64,000 nt of DNA from Actinomadura rudentiformis (lineage in GTDB: Bacteria; Actinomycetota; Actinomycetes; Streptosporangiales; Streptosporangiaceae). The stretch is taken from positions 124,001-188,000 of the forward strand of contig NZ_WBMT01000023.1 in NCBI RefSeq assembly GCF_008923185.1, read 5' to 3'. Under the pieces are notes generated by a model. That model saw nothing but the letters and a program-made list of their open reading frames with translations. It was not told the origin of the DNA and did no database searches. Made by a program: the position numbers and the translations under genes. Each line of letters starts with the position of its first letter. The first letter of the stretch is position 1. Of this stretch, positions 52,634 to 60,478 are shown piece by piece.

Positions 52634-54225
52634 AGCTCGGGGGCCGGCTCGCGGTCGGCCGGTCGCAGCTCGGCGGCCCGTTCGGCGGGGCCCTTGAGCG
52701 GGACCTGCTTGATGAACCACGTCGCGGCGAAGGCCAGGACACCGAGGGCCGTCGCCATCAGGAACACCTGGTGGGTGCCGGCCGCGACCGCCTGCTCGTA
52801 GACATCGCGCATGGCGTCGGGCAGCTTCGCGAGCGCGGCCGAGTCGAGTTGCGCGTTCTCGCTCGAACCGGCGTAGCCGTGGCCCGCCATCACGTCCTGG
52901 ACCCGGCCGGTGAAGAGCGCGCCCGCGACGGCCACCCCGATCGAGCCGCCGATCGTGCGGGAGAGGGTGGCGGTGGACGAGGCGACGCCGATGTCCTTCA
53001 GCTCGACGCTCTGCATCGTGACGATCATCGTGGTCTGCATCAGGCAGCCCATCCCGGCGCCGAGGAAGGCCATGAAGACCATCGACATGGGACGGCTCGT
53101 GCCGGTGTCCATCTGGGCGAGCAGCAGGACCCCGACCGTGACCAGCACGCTGCCCACGATGATGATCGGCTTGTACCGGCCGGTCCGGGTGATGAAGGGG
53201 CCGGCGAAGGCGTTGATCAGCACCATCGACAGGAAGACCGGCATCATCAGGATCCCGGCATTGGTGGCCGAGGCGCCCTGCACCGCCTGCTGGAAGAGGG
53301 GCAGGAAGGTCATCGCCCCGAACATCATCACGCCGAGCAGGAAGCCGACCAGCGTGACCAGGGTGAAGTTGCGGTTGCGGAACAGCCCGAGCGGCAACAC
53401 CGGCTCGGCGGCGCGGCGTTCGGCGAACAGGAACGCGGCGCCGGATACCACGGCCAGCACGCCGAGCCCGATGATGGTGGCCGAGTCCCACGCGTACTCG
53501 TTGCCGCCCCAGGTGGCGGCCAGCACCAGCGACGCGATCGCGGTGCCGAGCAGCGCCACGCCCAGGTAGTCGATCCGTGCCTCACGGCGTTGATCGGACA
53601 AGGGCTGTTTGGGCAGGTGCAAAACGGTCGTCACCATGACGAGGGCGAGTGCGCCCAGCGGCAGGTTCACATAGAAGCACCAGCGCCAGCTCAGATTGTC
53701 GGTGATGAAACCGCCGATCAGTGGGCCGCCGATCATGGTCAGTCCCATGACCCCCGAGATCATGCCCTGGTACTTGCCCTGCTCGTTCGGCGGGAAGAGG
53801 CTCGCGATCAGCGCGAACGCACCGACCATCAGCCCGCCGCCGCCGAGCCCCTGCACGGCGCGGAACGCGATCAGCTGGGTCATGTCCTGCGACACGCCCG
53901 CGAGCATCGAGCCGATGAGGAAGATGACGATCGAGGTCAGGAAGACGCCCTTGCGGCCGTACATGTCGCCGAGCTTTCCCCAGACCGGGGTCGAGACGGC
54001 GGTGGCCAGGGTGTAGGCCGTGACCACCCAGGACAGGTGGGCCATCCCGCCGAGGTCCCCGACGATGGTCGGCATCGCCGTGCCCAGGATGAGGTTGTCG
54101 AGGGAGGCCAGCATCATCGCGATCAACACGGCGCCCAGCACGACGTACTGGTTCCTGGCCTTGCTGACCGGCGGTTCGGTGGCGGGCGGCGGTTCGGTGG
54201 CGGTCGGAGTTCCAGCCATGGTCAT
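52627..54225 (-). CDS. MFS transporter, DHA2/EmrB-QacA family, 14 helices
   Basis: 532 residues. The opening VLGAVLIAMMLASLDNLILGTAMPTIVGDLGG carries the D-N pattern of DHA2 motif D1; motif A-like GKLGDMYGRKGVF and motif C-like GGPLIGGFITDNLSWRWCF follow, with 14 helices. It probably exports drugs or antibiotics with proton uptake. The TetR gene at 54376 diverges across a doubled operator, a common efflux pair. Confidence 0.95.
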   Translation of the reverse strand: MTMAGTPTATEPPPATEPPVSKARNQYVVLGAVLIAMMLASLDNLILGTAMPTIVGDLGGMAHLSWVVTAYTLATAVSTPVWGKLGDMYGRKGVFLTSIVIFLIGSMLAGVSQDMTQLIAFRAVQGLGGGGLMVGAFALIASLFPPNEQGKYQGMISGVMGLTMIGGPLIGGFITDNLSWRWCFYVNLPLGALALVMVTTVLHLPKQPLSDQRREARIDYLGVALLGTAIASLVLAATWGGNEYAWDSATIIGLGVLAVVSGAAFLFAERRAAEPVLPLGLFRNRNFTLVTLVGFLLGVMMFGAMTFLPLFQQAVQGASATNAGILMMPVFLSMVLINAFAGPFITRTGRYKPIIIVGSVLVTVGVLLLAQMDTGTSRPMSMVFMAFLGAGMGCLMQTTMIVTMQSVELKDIGVASSTATLSRTIGGSIGVAVAGALFTGRVQDVMAGHGYAGSSENAQLDSAALAKLPDAMRDVYEQAVAAGTHQVFLMATALGVLAFAATWFIKQVPLKGPAERAAELRPADREPAPELV

Positions 54226-54250
54226 CAGCTCCTGGGAGAGGAGCCGAGCG

Positions 54251-54320
54251 AACTTACTTGCCGCCCGGCTAGTTAACGAGGAGACCGTACGGCGCTAACT
54301 AGCCGGGCGTCAAGTAAGTT
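54251..54320. promoter_or_regulatory. Doubled TetR operator between MFS and TetR genes
   Basis: Two 25-bp arms (54251-54275 and 54296-54320) are inverse copies with 24 of 25 matches, separated by 20 bp. Each arm is itself a near-palindrome, TTACTTG-N8-CTAGTTA, the size of a TetR dimer site. This gives two dimer sites covering both divergent promoters. Confidence 0.8.
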
Positions 54321-54375
54321 AGGGTCGGACCTTGGACCTAGGCCCCACGGCAAGGGCCACGAGAGGGAGTGCACC

Positions 54376-54954
54376 GTGGCCAAGACCCAGACCCGCCGCA
54401 AGGACACGAGCCAGCGCATCCAGGACACGGCCCTGGAGCTGTTCCTCGAGCACGGGTACGAGAAGACCTCGCTGCGCGAGATCGCAGAGCGCCTCGACGT
54501 CACCAAGGCCGCGCTCTACTACCACTTCAAGACCAAGGAGGACATCGTCCTCAGCCTCCTCGACCGGCTCGGCACGTCGTTCGACGAGCTGATCGCGTGG
54601 GCCGAGGGGGAGCCGCCGACCCTGGAGACACGGCGCGAGCTGCTCCGCCGTCTCAACGAGGTGCTCGCCGACGGCGCGTCGCTCTTCCGCTTCCTGCAGG
54701 AGAACCAGGCGGCCCTGCGCGACATGCGTCCGGGCGAGGACTTCAAGGAACGCATGAAGTCATTGGGAGGCCTGATGGCCGATCCCGAGGCGGACATGGT
54801 CGGGTGCATCCGCTCGGTGAGCGCCCTCTTCACCGTCTACTTCGGCGGGTTCGCGCTGACCGACATGGAGGGGACGATGGAGGAGAAGCGGGCCGCCCTC
54901 CTCCAGGTCGCCGACGAGATGCTCACGGCCGCGCACGCGCGCGAGACCGGTTAG
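54376..54954 (+). CDS. TetR family regulator, probable repressor of the MFS pump
   Basis: 192 residues. HTH at residues 12-58: IQDTALELFLEHGYEKTSLREIAERLDVTKAALYYHFKTKEDIV, very typical TetR. The ligand domain is helical. GTG 54376 has GAGGGAG six bases upstream. It is divergent from the MFS transporter and flanks the doubled operator, so it likely represses the pump and itself until a drug binds. Its stop lies in a 10-bp tandem duplication shared with the convergent oxidase gene. Confidence 0.93.
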   Translation: MAKTQTRRKDTSQRIQDTALELFLEHGYEKTSLREIAERLDVTKAALYYHFKTKEDIVLSLLDRLGTSFDELIAWAEGEPPTLETRRELLRRLNEVLADGASLFRFLQENQAALRDMRPGEDFKERMKSLGGLMADPEADMVGCIRSVSALFTVYFGGFALTDMEGTMEEKRAALLQVADEMLTAAHARETG

Positions 54955-54970
54955 CGCTCCTTAGCGCTCC
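54951..54970. repeat. 10-bp tandem duplication holding two opposite stop codons
   Basis: TTAGCGCTCC occurs twice (54951-54960 and 54961-54970). The TAG of the TetR gene lies in the first copy; the TAA of the minus-strand oxidase gene lies in the second. Confidence 0.9.
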
Positions 54971-56334
54971 GCCGGACGGATGTGGTGAGTGAGCCGGAAC
55001 ATGTCGGCCGGGTCATGGAGTGCCTTCAGCTCGGCGAGCCGCTGGAAGTCCTCCGGCTCGTACGCGGCGCGGACTTCGTCCTCGGTCGCGTTGTCACCGA
55101 AGAGGAAGTTGAGGTGCCGGCCGCCCGTCGCCCATGGCTTCATCACGCCCAAGAAGGCGCTGTGGACGGGCTCGGAGGCGTCCGGCGTCTCCGTGGGCTC
55201 AAGCTTGCTCAGGACCCCCACGAGGTACTGCGCGCCGCGGTTGCCCACCGCACTCGGGATCGCGGGCGGTACGGAGAGCGCGCCGCCGAGATGGCGCACT
55301 TCGACGATGGCCCGTTCGGAGGCGCCCGGCCCGGCGAGGTCGAGCACGGCCTGGACCGCGTCCGCGCTCAGCTCGTCCAGGAGGACGTGGGTCGAGCGGT
55401 AGGCCATCGGCTGGTCCGGCTCATCGTGGATTGTGGCGCTCTTCGCGTACGGCATCGTCTCGACCGTGTCGATGAGGCGCGGCCCGAGGGCGCGCAGCGG
55501 CGCGACGAGGCGTTCACCATCAGCGGGATCCCCGGCGTAGGCGATCCGGATGTGCGCGATGTGGCGGCCGCGGAAGACCTCCGGGATCTGCGGAATGTCG
55601 GGGAACGGCATCAGCGCGATCGAGGACGTCATCTCGTCGGGGACGTCGGCCGACCACTCCTGGAACGTCCGCAGTGCCTCCGCCGCGAGGCCGGTGTCGA
55701 AGTAGAGGCCGCCACCGTAGATCGTGCTGACCGGTACGAGTTCGATCTCCATCCCCGTCACGACACCGAAGTTGCCGCGCCCGCCGCGCAGCGCCCAGAA
55801 CAGGTCGGGATCGGCTTCCGGGCTGACCGTGCGCAGAGTGGCGTCGGCGGTGACGACCTCGATACGGCGCACGCGGTCCACAGCGTTGCCGTAGCGGCGG
55901 GCGAGCAGTCCGATGCCGCCGCCGAGGGTGTACGAGACCGCGCCGACGCCGGGGTACGAGCCGTTCAGCGGGGCAAGGCCATGCGACGCCGCCTCCTGGA
56001 CGACCTCGCGCCAGCGCACACCTGCCTCCACCCAGGCCGTACGAGACTCGGCGTCGATGCTCAGCCCGTTCATCCGGCGGGTGCTGATGAGCACGCCTTC
56101 ATTTGCGTCGGCGGGCACCCCGTGTCCGGTGGCCTGTACCGCGACCGGCAGCGCGTTCGCCGCGGCGAACTCGACCGCCGCCTGGACGTCGGCGGCGGAA
56201 ACGGCCGCGACGATCAGGTCGGGCCGGTGCGGCCCGGCGAGCTGGTACCCGACGCGCTCGCTGTCGTAGGCGCCGTCGCCGGGCCGGATCACCGCGCCGT
56301 CCACCCGTTCGGCCAGTGCCTCGATGCCGTTCAT
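54961..56334 (-). CDS. FAD-linked oxidase, berberine-bridge type
   Basis: 457 residues. The FAD-binding (PCMH) part shows AVEFAAANALPVAVQATGHGVPADANEGVLISTRRM, with His as the likely covalent flavin site, and GVGAVSYTLGGGIGLLARRYG; then NFGVVTGMEIELVPV. The C-terminal BBE domain ends YEPEDFQRLAELKALHDPADMFRLTHHI. Such oxidases oxidise sugars, alkaloid-like or polyketide substrates using O2. ATG 56334. It diverges from the LysR gene at 56436 and is its likely target. Confidence 0.92.
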   Translation of the reverse strand: MNGIEALAERVDGAVIRPGDGAYDSERVGYQLAGPHRPDLIVAAVSAADVQAAVEFAAANALPVAVQATGHGVPADANEGVLISTRRMNGLSIDAESRTAWVEAGVRWREVVQEAASHGLAPLNGSYPGVGAVSYTLGGGIGLLARRYGNAVDRVRRIEVVTADATLRTVSPEADPDLFWALRGGRGNFGVVTGMEIELVPVSTIYGGGLYFDTGLAAEALRTFQEWSADVPDEMTSSIALMPFPDIPQIPEVFRGRHIAHIRIAYAGDPADGERLVAPLRALGPRLIDTVETMPYAKSATIHDEPDQPMAYRSTHVLLDELSADAVQAVLDLAGPGASERAIVEVRHLGGALSVPPAIPSAVGNRGAQYLVGVLSKLEPTETPDASEPVHSAFLGVMKPWATGGRHLNFLFGDNATEDEVRAAYEPEDFQRLAELKALHDPADMFRLTHHIRPAER

Positions 56335-56435
56335 GGTGCTTCCCCCTTGATGATGTTGCCTTGCGATATCTACCCTGCCGTCCGGTTATTCAGAAGTCCA
56401 AGAGATAGATCTTCTTGCTGTTAGCATCTCTGGTT

Positions 56436-57398
56436 ATGGAACTTCGGCAGCTCGAATACTTCGTGGCCGTGACCGAAGAGGCGAGCTTCACCCGTGCCGC
56501 CGCGCGGCTGCACGTCGCCCAGCCCGGCGTGAGCGCGCAGATTCGCCAGCTCGAACGCGAGCTCGGGCTGCCGCTGCTGGACCGCTCCGGCCGCACCGTG
56601 CGGCTGACCGAGGCGGGCAGCGCCGTGCTGCCGTACGCGCGGGCCGCCCTCTCCGCGGTCGCCGGAGCGCGGCTCGTGGTGGACGAACTGACCGGGCTGG
56701 TACGCGGGCACGTCACCGTCGGGGTGGTCGAATGGATGAAGATCCTGGATCTGCCCGGCCTGCTGGCCGGCTTCCACCGGGACCACCCGCAGGTGGAGAT
56801 CACCCTGTCCGAGGCCCGCGCCGCGGACATGATCGACGCGCTCCGTGCCGGCCAGCTCGACCTGGGCTTCATCAGCATGGGCGCGGTGCCGCCCGAGGGC
56901 CTGGAGACACAGGTCATCCTCGACCAGGCCGTGGTCGCAGCCGTCGCGCCCGGCGACCCGCTGGCCCGACGGGACACGATCCCGTTGAACGCGCTCCGCG
57001 GCCGCAAGCTCATCTGCCTGCCGAAGGGCACCGGGGTGCGCACGATCATCGACGATGCCTGCGCCGCCGCCGGCTTCACGCCCGATGTCTCGTTCGAGAT
57101 CGGTGACCCGCTGACGCTGGCGCAGCTGGCCGCGCGCGGCCTCGGCGTGGCCGTGCTACCGGAGTCCGCCACGCTGCCCTACCAGGACGAGCTGCACACG
57201 ATCGAGATCACCCGGCCGCGGATGTCCGGGCGGATCGCGCTTGCTTGGCGAGCCGGCGGGCCGACCGGCCCTGCGGCCCGGGCGCTCATCGACCTGGCCC
57301 GCGAGCGCATGCCGGCCGCAGCCCCGACCGCAGCCCCCGCCTCGGCCTCACCCCCGGCCGCGCCTCCAGCCGGAGGCTCGGGCTCGGCTCAGGGATGA
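56436..57398 (+). CDS. LysR family transcriptional regulator
   Basis: 320 residues. HTH: LEYFVAVTEEASFTRAAARLHVAQPGVSAQIRQLERELG; substrate-binding domain from about residue 90 (GHVTVGVVEW, ARAADMIDALRAGQLDLGFI, GVRTIIDDACAAAGF). An Ala/Pro tail closes the protein. The ATG at 56436 is chosen over an upstream TTG because the conserved start MELRQLEYF lies there. Its stop overlaps the M50-like gene (ATGA), so it belongs to the putative RiPP operon and also diverges from the oxidase gene. AGAGAT/ATCTCT halves (56401-56431) lie before its start. Confidence 0.92.
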   Translation: MELRQLEYFVAVTEEASFTRAAARLHVAQPGVSAQIRQLERELGLPLLDRSGRTVRLTEAGSAVLPYARAALSAVAGARLVVDELTGLVRGHVTVGVVEWMKILDLPGLLAGFHRDHPQVEITLSEARAADMIDALRAGQLDLGFISMGAVPPEGLETQVILDQAVVAAVAPGDPLARRDTIPLNALRGRKLICLPKGTGVRTIIDDACAAAGFTPDVSFEIGDPLTLAQLAARGLGVAVLPESATLPYQDELHTIEITRPRMSGRIALAWRAGGPTGPAARALIDLARERMPAAAPTAAPASASPPAAPPAGGSGSAQG

Positions 57399-58600
57399 CC
57401 GGCGAGCCGGTGCGGCTGCGGCCGCTCAGCCTGGTGGACGAGGGCGAGGACGTCCTTGTCGGAGACCCGGAGACGGGCACGTTCGTGGCGATGCCCAAGG
57501 TCGGCGGGGTCGTGATCGCCGCTCTCCAGCGCGGGGCGACGCCGGAGGAGGCAGGCCGGGAGGCGACGGCCTTCGCAGGGGAACCGGTCGACATGGACGA
57601 CTTCGTGGCCACGCTGCGGGAGCTCGGCTTTGTGGAGGACGGGGAGGCGGCTGCCCCGGCGGCCGAAACGGCCTCGCTGGCGGCGCGGCGGGATCGGCTT
57701 GCGTCGGGCGTAGTGCGTGTGTTGTTCGGCCGAACTGCCTGGGTGGTCTACGCGGCGTGTGCACTGCTCAACGTAGGTCTGCTCTTCGGCGTCCCCTCGT
57801 TGCGCCCGCATCCCGCCGAGGACGCGTTCGTCTTCGACGACATCGGCCGGAGCATCCTCTTCCTGTATCCGTTCACTCTCGTCGTGATGGCCGCGCACGA
57901 GATCTGGCACTGGCTGGCGGCGCGTGCGGTGGGCGTGCCGGCCCGGTTCGGCGTGGACCGGCGCATGGTGTTCATGGTCTTCGAGACCGATCTCTCGCAG
58001 CTGTGGACCGTACCGCGCAGGCGGCGGTTCGGTCCGCTGCTGGCCGGGATGGCCTTCGACTCCGTCGTGCTCACGTGCCTGCTGACCGTGCGTCTCGTGG
58101 CGGGCTCAGATCTTCCCCCGGTCGTCGGCTCGCTTGCCGCCGCGTGGTCGTTCGTCCTCGTGTCGCAGCTGCTGTGGCAGTGCATGCTCTTCCTGCGCAC
58201 CGATCTGTACGCGGTGTTCATCACGGCGGCCAGATGCCGCAACCTGTGGCGGGTGAAGACCTTGCTGCTGCGGCGGGCCTTCGGGCGGCTCAGCGCGACG
58301 GAGATCGAGGAGCTGGACGCGGCCGATCCTCGGGACGTCCAAGTGGGGTTGTGGTTCCGGTGGTTGTGGCTGGCGGGGATCGCCGCCGTCGCCGCCTGGG
58401 CGCTCGCCTTCGTGCTTCCTACGGTGCCGCCGGTCGTGGAGTGGACGGCGGACGGCGTCAGCGCGCCGCCGCTGGACGGGACGTTCTGGTACACGCTCAT
58501 GTGCGCCGCGTTCTTCTTCGGGCCCTGGCTCGTCGTGCTGGCGTTGACGATCCGGGGGATGGATCTTCGGCGCGCCGTGAGGCATGATCGTTCTTCGTAG
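57395..58600 (+). CDS. M50-like membrane metalloprotease with PqqD-like N-terminal domain
   Basis: 401 residues. Residues 1-90 look like a PqqD/RRE winged helix (RLRPLSLVDEGEDVLVGDPETGTFVAMPKVGGVVIAALQRG...MDDFVATLRELGFVEDG). Then about six membrane helices with zinc motif HEIWH (168-172) and a likely third ligand Asp270 in FLRTDLYAVF, as in M50 site-2-type peptidases. It probably binds the precursor peptide leader and cuts it at the membrane. It is coupled to LysR by ATGA, and the 20-residue peptide gene begins 28 bp after its stop. Confidence 0.85.
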   Translation: MTGEPVRLRPLSLVDEGEDVLVGDPETGTFVAMPKVGGVVIAALQRGATPEEAGREATAFAGEPVDMDDFVATLRELGFVEDGEAAAPAAETASLAARRDRLASGVVRVLFGRTAWVVYAACALLNVGLLFGVPSLRPHPAEDAFVFDDIGRSILFLYPFTLVVMAAHEIWHWLAARAVGVPARFGVDRRMVFMVFETDLSQLWTVPRRRRFGPLLAGMAFDSVVLTCLLTVRLVAGSDLPPVVGSLAAAWSFVLVSQLLWQCMLFLRTDLYAVFITAARCRNLWRVKTLLLRRAFGRLSATEIEELDAADPRDVQVGLWFRWLWLAGIAAVAAWALAFVLPTVPPVVEWTADGVSAPPLDGTFWYTLMCAAFFFGPWLVVLALTIRGMDLRRAVRHDRSS

Positions 58601-58628
58601 GCGTAGCCCACCTCGAGAGGAGCCCCCC

Positions 58629-58691
58629 ATGAAGATCGAGGTCAAGAAGGTAGAGCCGATCAAGGCCACCAGCGGCGCTTCCAACCAGTAG
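58629..58691 (+). CDS. Putative RiPP precursor peptide (20 residues)
   Basis: A short gene with a strong AGGAG six bases before its ATG encodes MKIEVKKVEPIKATSGASNQ. The first 12 residues are charged (four Lys, two Glu) like a leader; the last eight, ATSGASNQ, are small and polar like a core ending in Asn-Gln. It sits between the M50-like protease and the E1-like adenylating enzyme, in the same direction, and is followed by a hairpin that would favour extra peptide mRNA. Other E1-like RiPP systems (microcin C, pantocin) also use very short precursors. The family is not one I recognise, so the function is inferred. Confidence 0.75.
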   Translation: MKIEVKKVEPIKATSGASNQ

Positions 58692-58703
58692 CCCACCGCC
58701 CCT

Positions 58704-58743
58704 CGGGGACGGCGCGGCGAATCTCTCGCCGGGGCCGTCCCCG
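58704..58743 (+). terminator. Hairpin between precursor peptide and E1-like gene (possible attenuator)
   Basis: Outer arms CGGGGACGGC/GCCGTCCCCG (10 bp) enclose an inner stem CGGCGA/TCGCCG. It lies 12 bases after the peptide stop and before the enzyme start. Partial termination here would give more precursor than enzyme message, as in other RiPP operons. Confidence 0.7.
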
Positions 58744-58760
58744 TTGTCATGGGAGGCCGT

Positions 58761-59831
58761 GTGCCCGTCGCGCTGAAGGAATGTGTGTGGGAGGCGCTCG
58801 GCGACGAGCTGGTGCTCGTGGCCGATCCCCGGGAGTCCGTCACGCTCGCGGATCCCGACGGCCACATCGCCGCGCTGCTGACCGAACTACGCCGCGCGCC
58901 GCGTACCGCCCGCGAGCTTGCGGCAGCCCTCGCAGAACGCGGGATCACGCTGAGCGAGCAGGACGTCCAGGAAGGTCTCGACGGGCTGGCCTCCCTCGGT
59001 CTGCTGGAGGACGCCGGCCAGGCCACGCTGGGCGACCCGGCGCTCGACGAACGCCACTCGTCCAACCTGTCGTTCTTCGGCTCGTTCGCCGACCTCGAAC
59101 GATCGCGTGCGGACTACATACGGCGGCTCCGGCAGTCGCACGTCCTGGTCCTGGGCGTCGGCGGCGGGGGCTCCCAGATCGTGCCGTGCCTGGCGGGGCT
59201 CGGCGTCGGGGCGATGACCCTGGTGGACCACGACGTCGTCCAGTCGCGCAACTTCAACCGGCAGTTCCTCTACCGGCACGCGGATCTCGGCCGGTCGAAG
59301 GTGGAGCGGGCCGCCGAGTGGGTGCGCGAGTACGACCCGGACATCGAGGTGCGCACGGTCGACCGCTGGATCGCGGGCGTCGAGGACCTCCGCGACCTGA
59401 CCGCGGGGATCGACGTGATGACCGGCGGCCTGGACGGGGAGCGGGGTTCGCACCTCTGGCTGAACGAGACGGCGGTACGCGCCGGGATCCCGCTCGTGAC
59501 CGGCGGCATGATGCGCACCCAGCTGATCTACTGCTCGGTCGACCCGGGCAAGAGCGCGTGCCTGCGATGCCACGAACGGGCGCTGCCCGGAGAACGGACG
59601 ACCGCCGGCGTGGCCCAGCGGCTCGTCCGGGAACGGCCGTTCACCAACGCGCTCATCGGGCCGCTGACCATGCAGTTCGGCTCGCTCGTGGCATACGAGG
59701 CGCTGCGCTACCTAACGGATTTCGAACCGCCGCGCGCAGCCGGGGCGTACGTCGTGCTCGATCTGCACACCGGACTCGTTCCCGAGTGGCAGCCGATCGA
59801 GCGGGACCCGGGCTGCCCGGTGTGCTCCTGA
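58761..59831 (+). CDS. E1-like (ThiF/MoeB/MccB-type) adenylating enzyme with PqqD-like front
   Basis: 356 residues. An N-terminal winged-helix, PqqD-like region (about 10-90; DELVLVADPRESVTLADPDGHIAALLTELRRA...DVQEGLDGLASLGLLEDAG) is followed by the ThiF fold: VLGVGGGGSQIV near 131, NFNRQFLYRHADLGRSK, and zinc cysteines in CLRCHE and the C-terminal CPVCS. Such enzymes adenylate a peptide C-terminus, as MccB and PaaA do. GTG 58761 has GGGAGG four bases upstream; the ATG at 58749 lacks one. It lies 69 bp after the peptide gene, the likely substrate. Confidence 0.88.
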   Translation: MPVALKECVWEALGDELVLVADPRESVTLADPDGHIAALLTELRRAPRTARELAAALAERGITLSEQDVQEGLDGLASLGLLEDAGQATLGDPALDERHSSNLSFFGSFADLERSRADYIRRLRQSHVLVLGVGGGGSQIVPCLAGLGVGAMTLVDHDVVQSRNFNRQFLYRHADLGRSKVERAAEWVREYDPDIEVRTVDRWIAGVEDLRDLTAGIDVMTGGLDGERGSHLWLNETAVRAGIPLVTGGMMRTQLIYCSVDPGKSACLRCHERALPGERTTAGVAQRLVRERPFTNALIGPLTMQFGSLVAYEALRYLTDFEPPRAAGAYVVLDLHTGLVPEWQPIERDPGCPVCS

Positions 59832-59842
59832 CCAGCCGGCAT

Positions 59843-59908
59843 GGATCACGCGGGCTGGATCACGCGGGCTGGATCACGCGGTGTGGATCACGCGGTGTGG
59901 ATCAGCCG
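59843..59908. repeat. 14-bp tandem repeat, four units plus a partial
   Basis: GGATCACGCGGGCT occurs twice and GGATCACGCGGTGT twice, followed by GGATCAGCCGG. It fills the gap between the E1-like gene and the Lrp gene and ends inside the Lrp stop codon. Confidence 0.9.
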
Positions 59909-60369
59909 GACGGGTCGTCCAGGCGGCTGAGCGCGGGGTTGCGGACCTGCTGGAAGATCACCGAGGTGCGGAAACCGGCGATCTCCTTGCGCTTGCTGAG
60001 CCGGTCGAGCAGGAACGAGTGCAGATGGTCGAGATCCTGCACCCCCACGTGCAGCAGGAAGTCGTCGCCGCCCGCCACGACGAAGACACTGATCACCTCC
60101 GGCAGGCCCGAGGCGAACTCCTTGAACGTGTTGATGACCGAACGGTTGAGCGGCCGTACCTGGATCGAGACCAGGGCCTGCACGCCGCGGTTGAGCGCGG
60201 CGAGGTCGATGTCGGCGTGGTAGCCGCGGATCACGCCGCGCCGAGTGAGTGACCGGACCCGTTCCAGGCAGGTGGACGGCGCGATTCCGAGCCGCCTGGC
60301 CAGTTCCCGGTTGGACTGCCGAGCATCCGTTTGGAGAAGCCGCACGATCTCCGTATCAAGTTCGTCCAT
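59902..60369 (-). CDS. Lrp/AsnC family transcriptional regulator
   Basis: 155 residues. HTH: LDTEIVRLLQTDARQSNRELARRLGIAPSTCLERVRSLTRRGVI; RAM ligand domain: VQALVSIQVRPLNRSVINTFKEFASGLPEVISVFVVAGGDDFLLHVGVQDL. It likely senses an amino acid. ATG 60369 has no Shine-Dalgarno; a CATAAT hexamer ends seven bases upstream, so the transcript may be leaderless. It is divergent from an amino-acid permease, the usual Lrp target. Confidence 0.94.
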   Translation of the reverse strand: MDELDTEIVRLLQTDARQSNRELARRLGIAPSTCLERVRSLTRRGVIRGYHADIDLAALNRGVQALVSIQVRPLNRSVINTFKEFASGLPEVISVFVVAGGDDFLLHVGVQDLDHLHSFLLDRLSKRKEIAGFRTSVIFQQVRNPALSRLDDPSG

Positions 60370-60478
60370 GACCGGATTATGCCCGCTACTTCTGGTCAAA
60401 CGTTCATATGGAGGCCGCCTTCACCGCTCAAATGGCTACCTTCTCCGCATCGTGCTGAGCGTATGCGAGGAGGTGGCC

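Noticed and set aside
54251..54320. A transposon-like terminal inverted repeat
   Set aside because: No transposase or target duplication; position between a TetR gene and its pump explains it as operators.
56436..59831. A microcin C-type cluster
   Set aside because: No aminopropyl-transfer, decarboxylase or MccC-type exporter genes; only the E1-like enzyme is shared.
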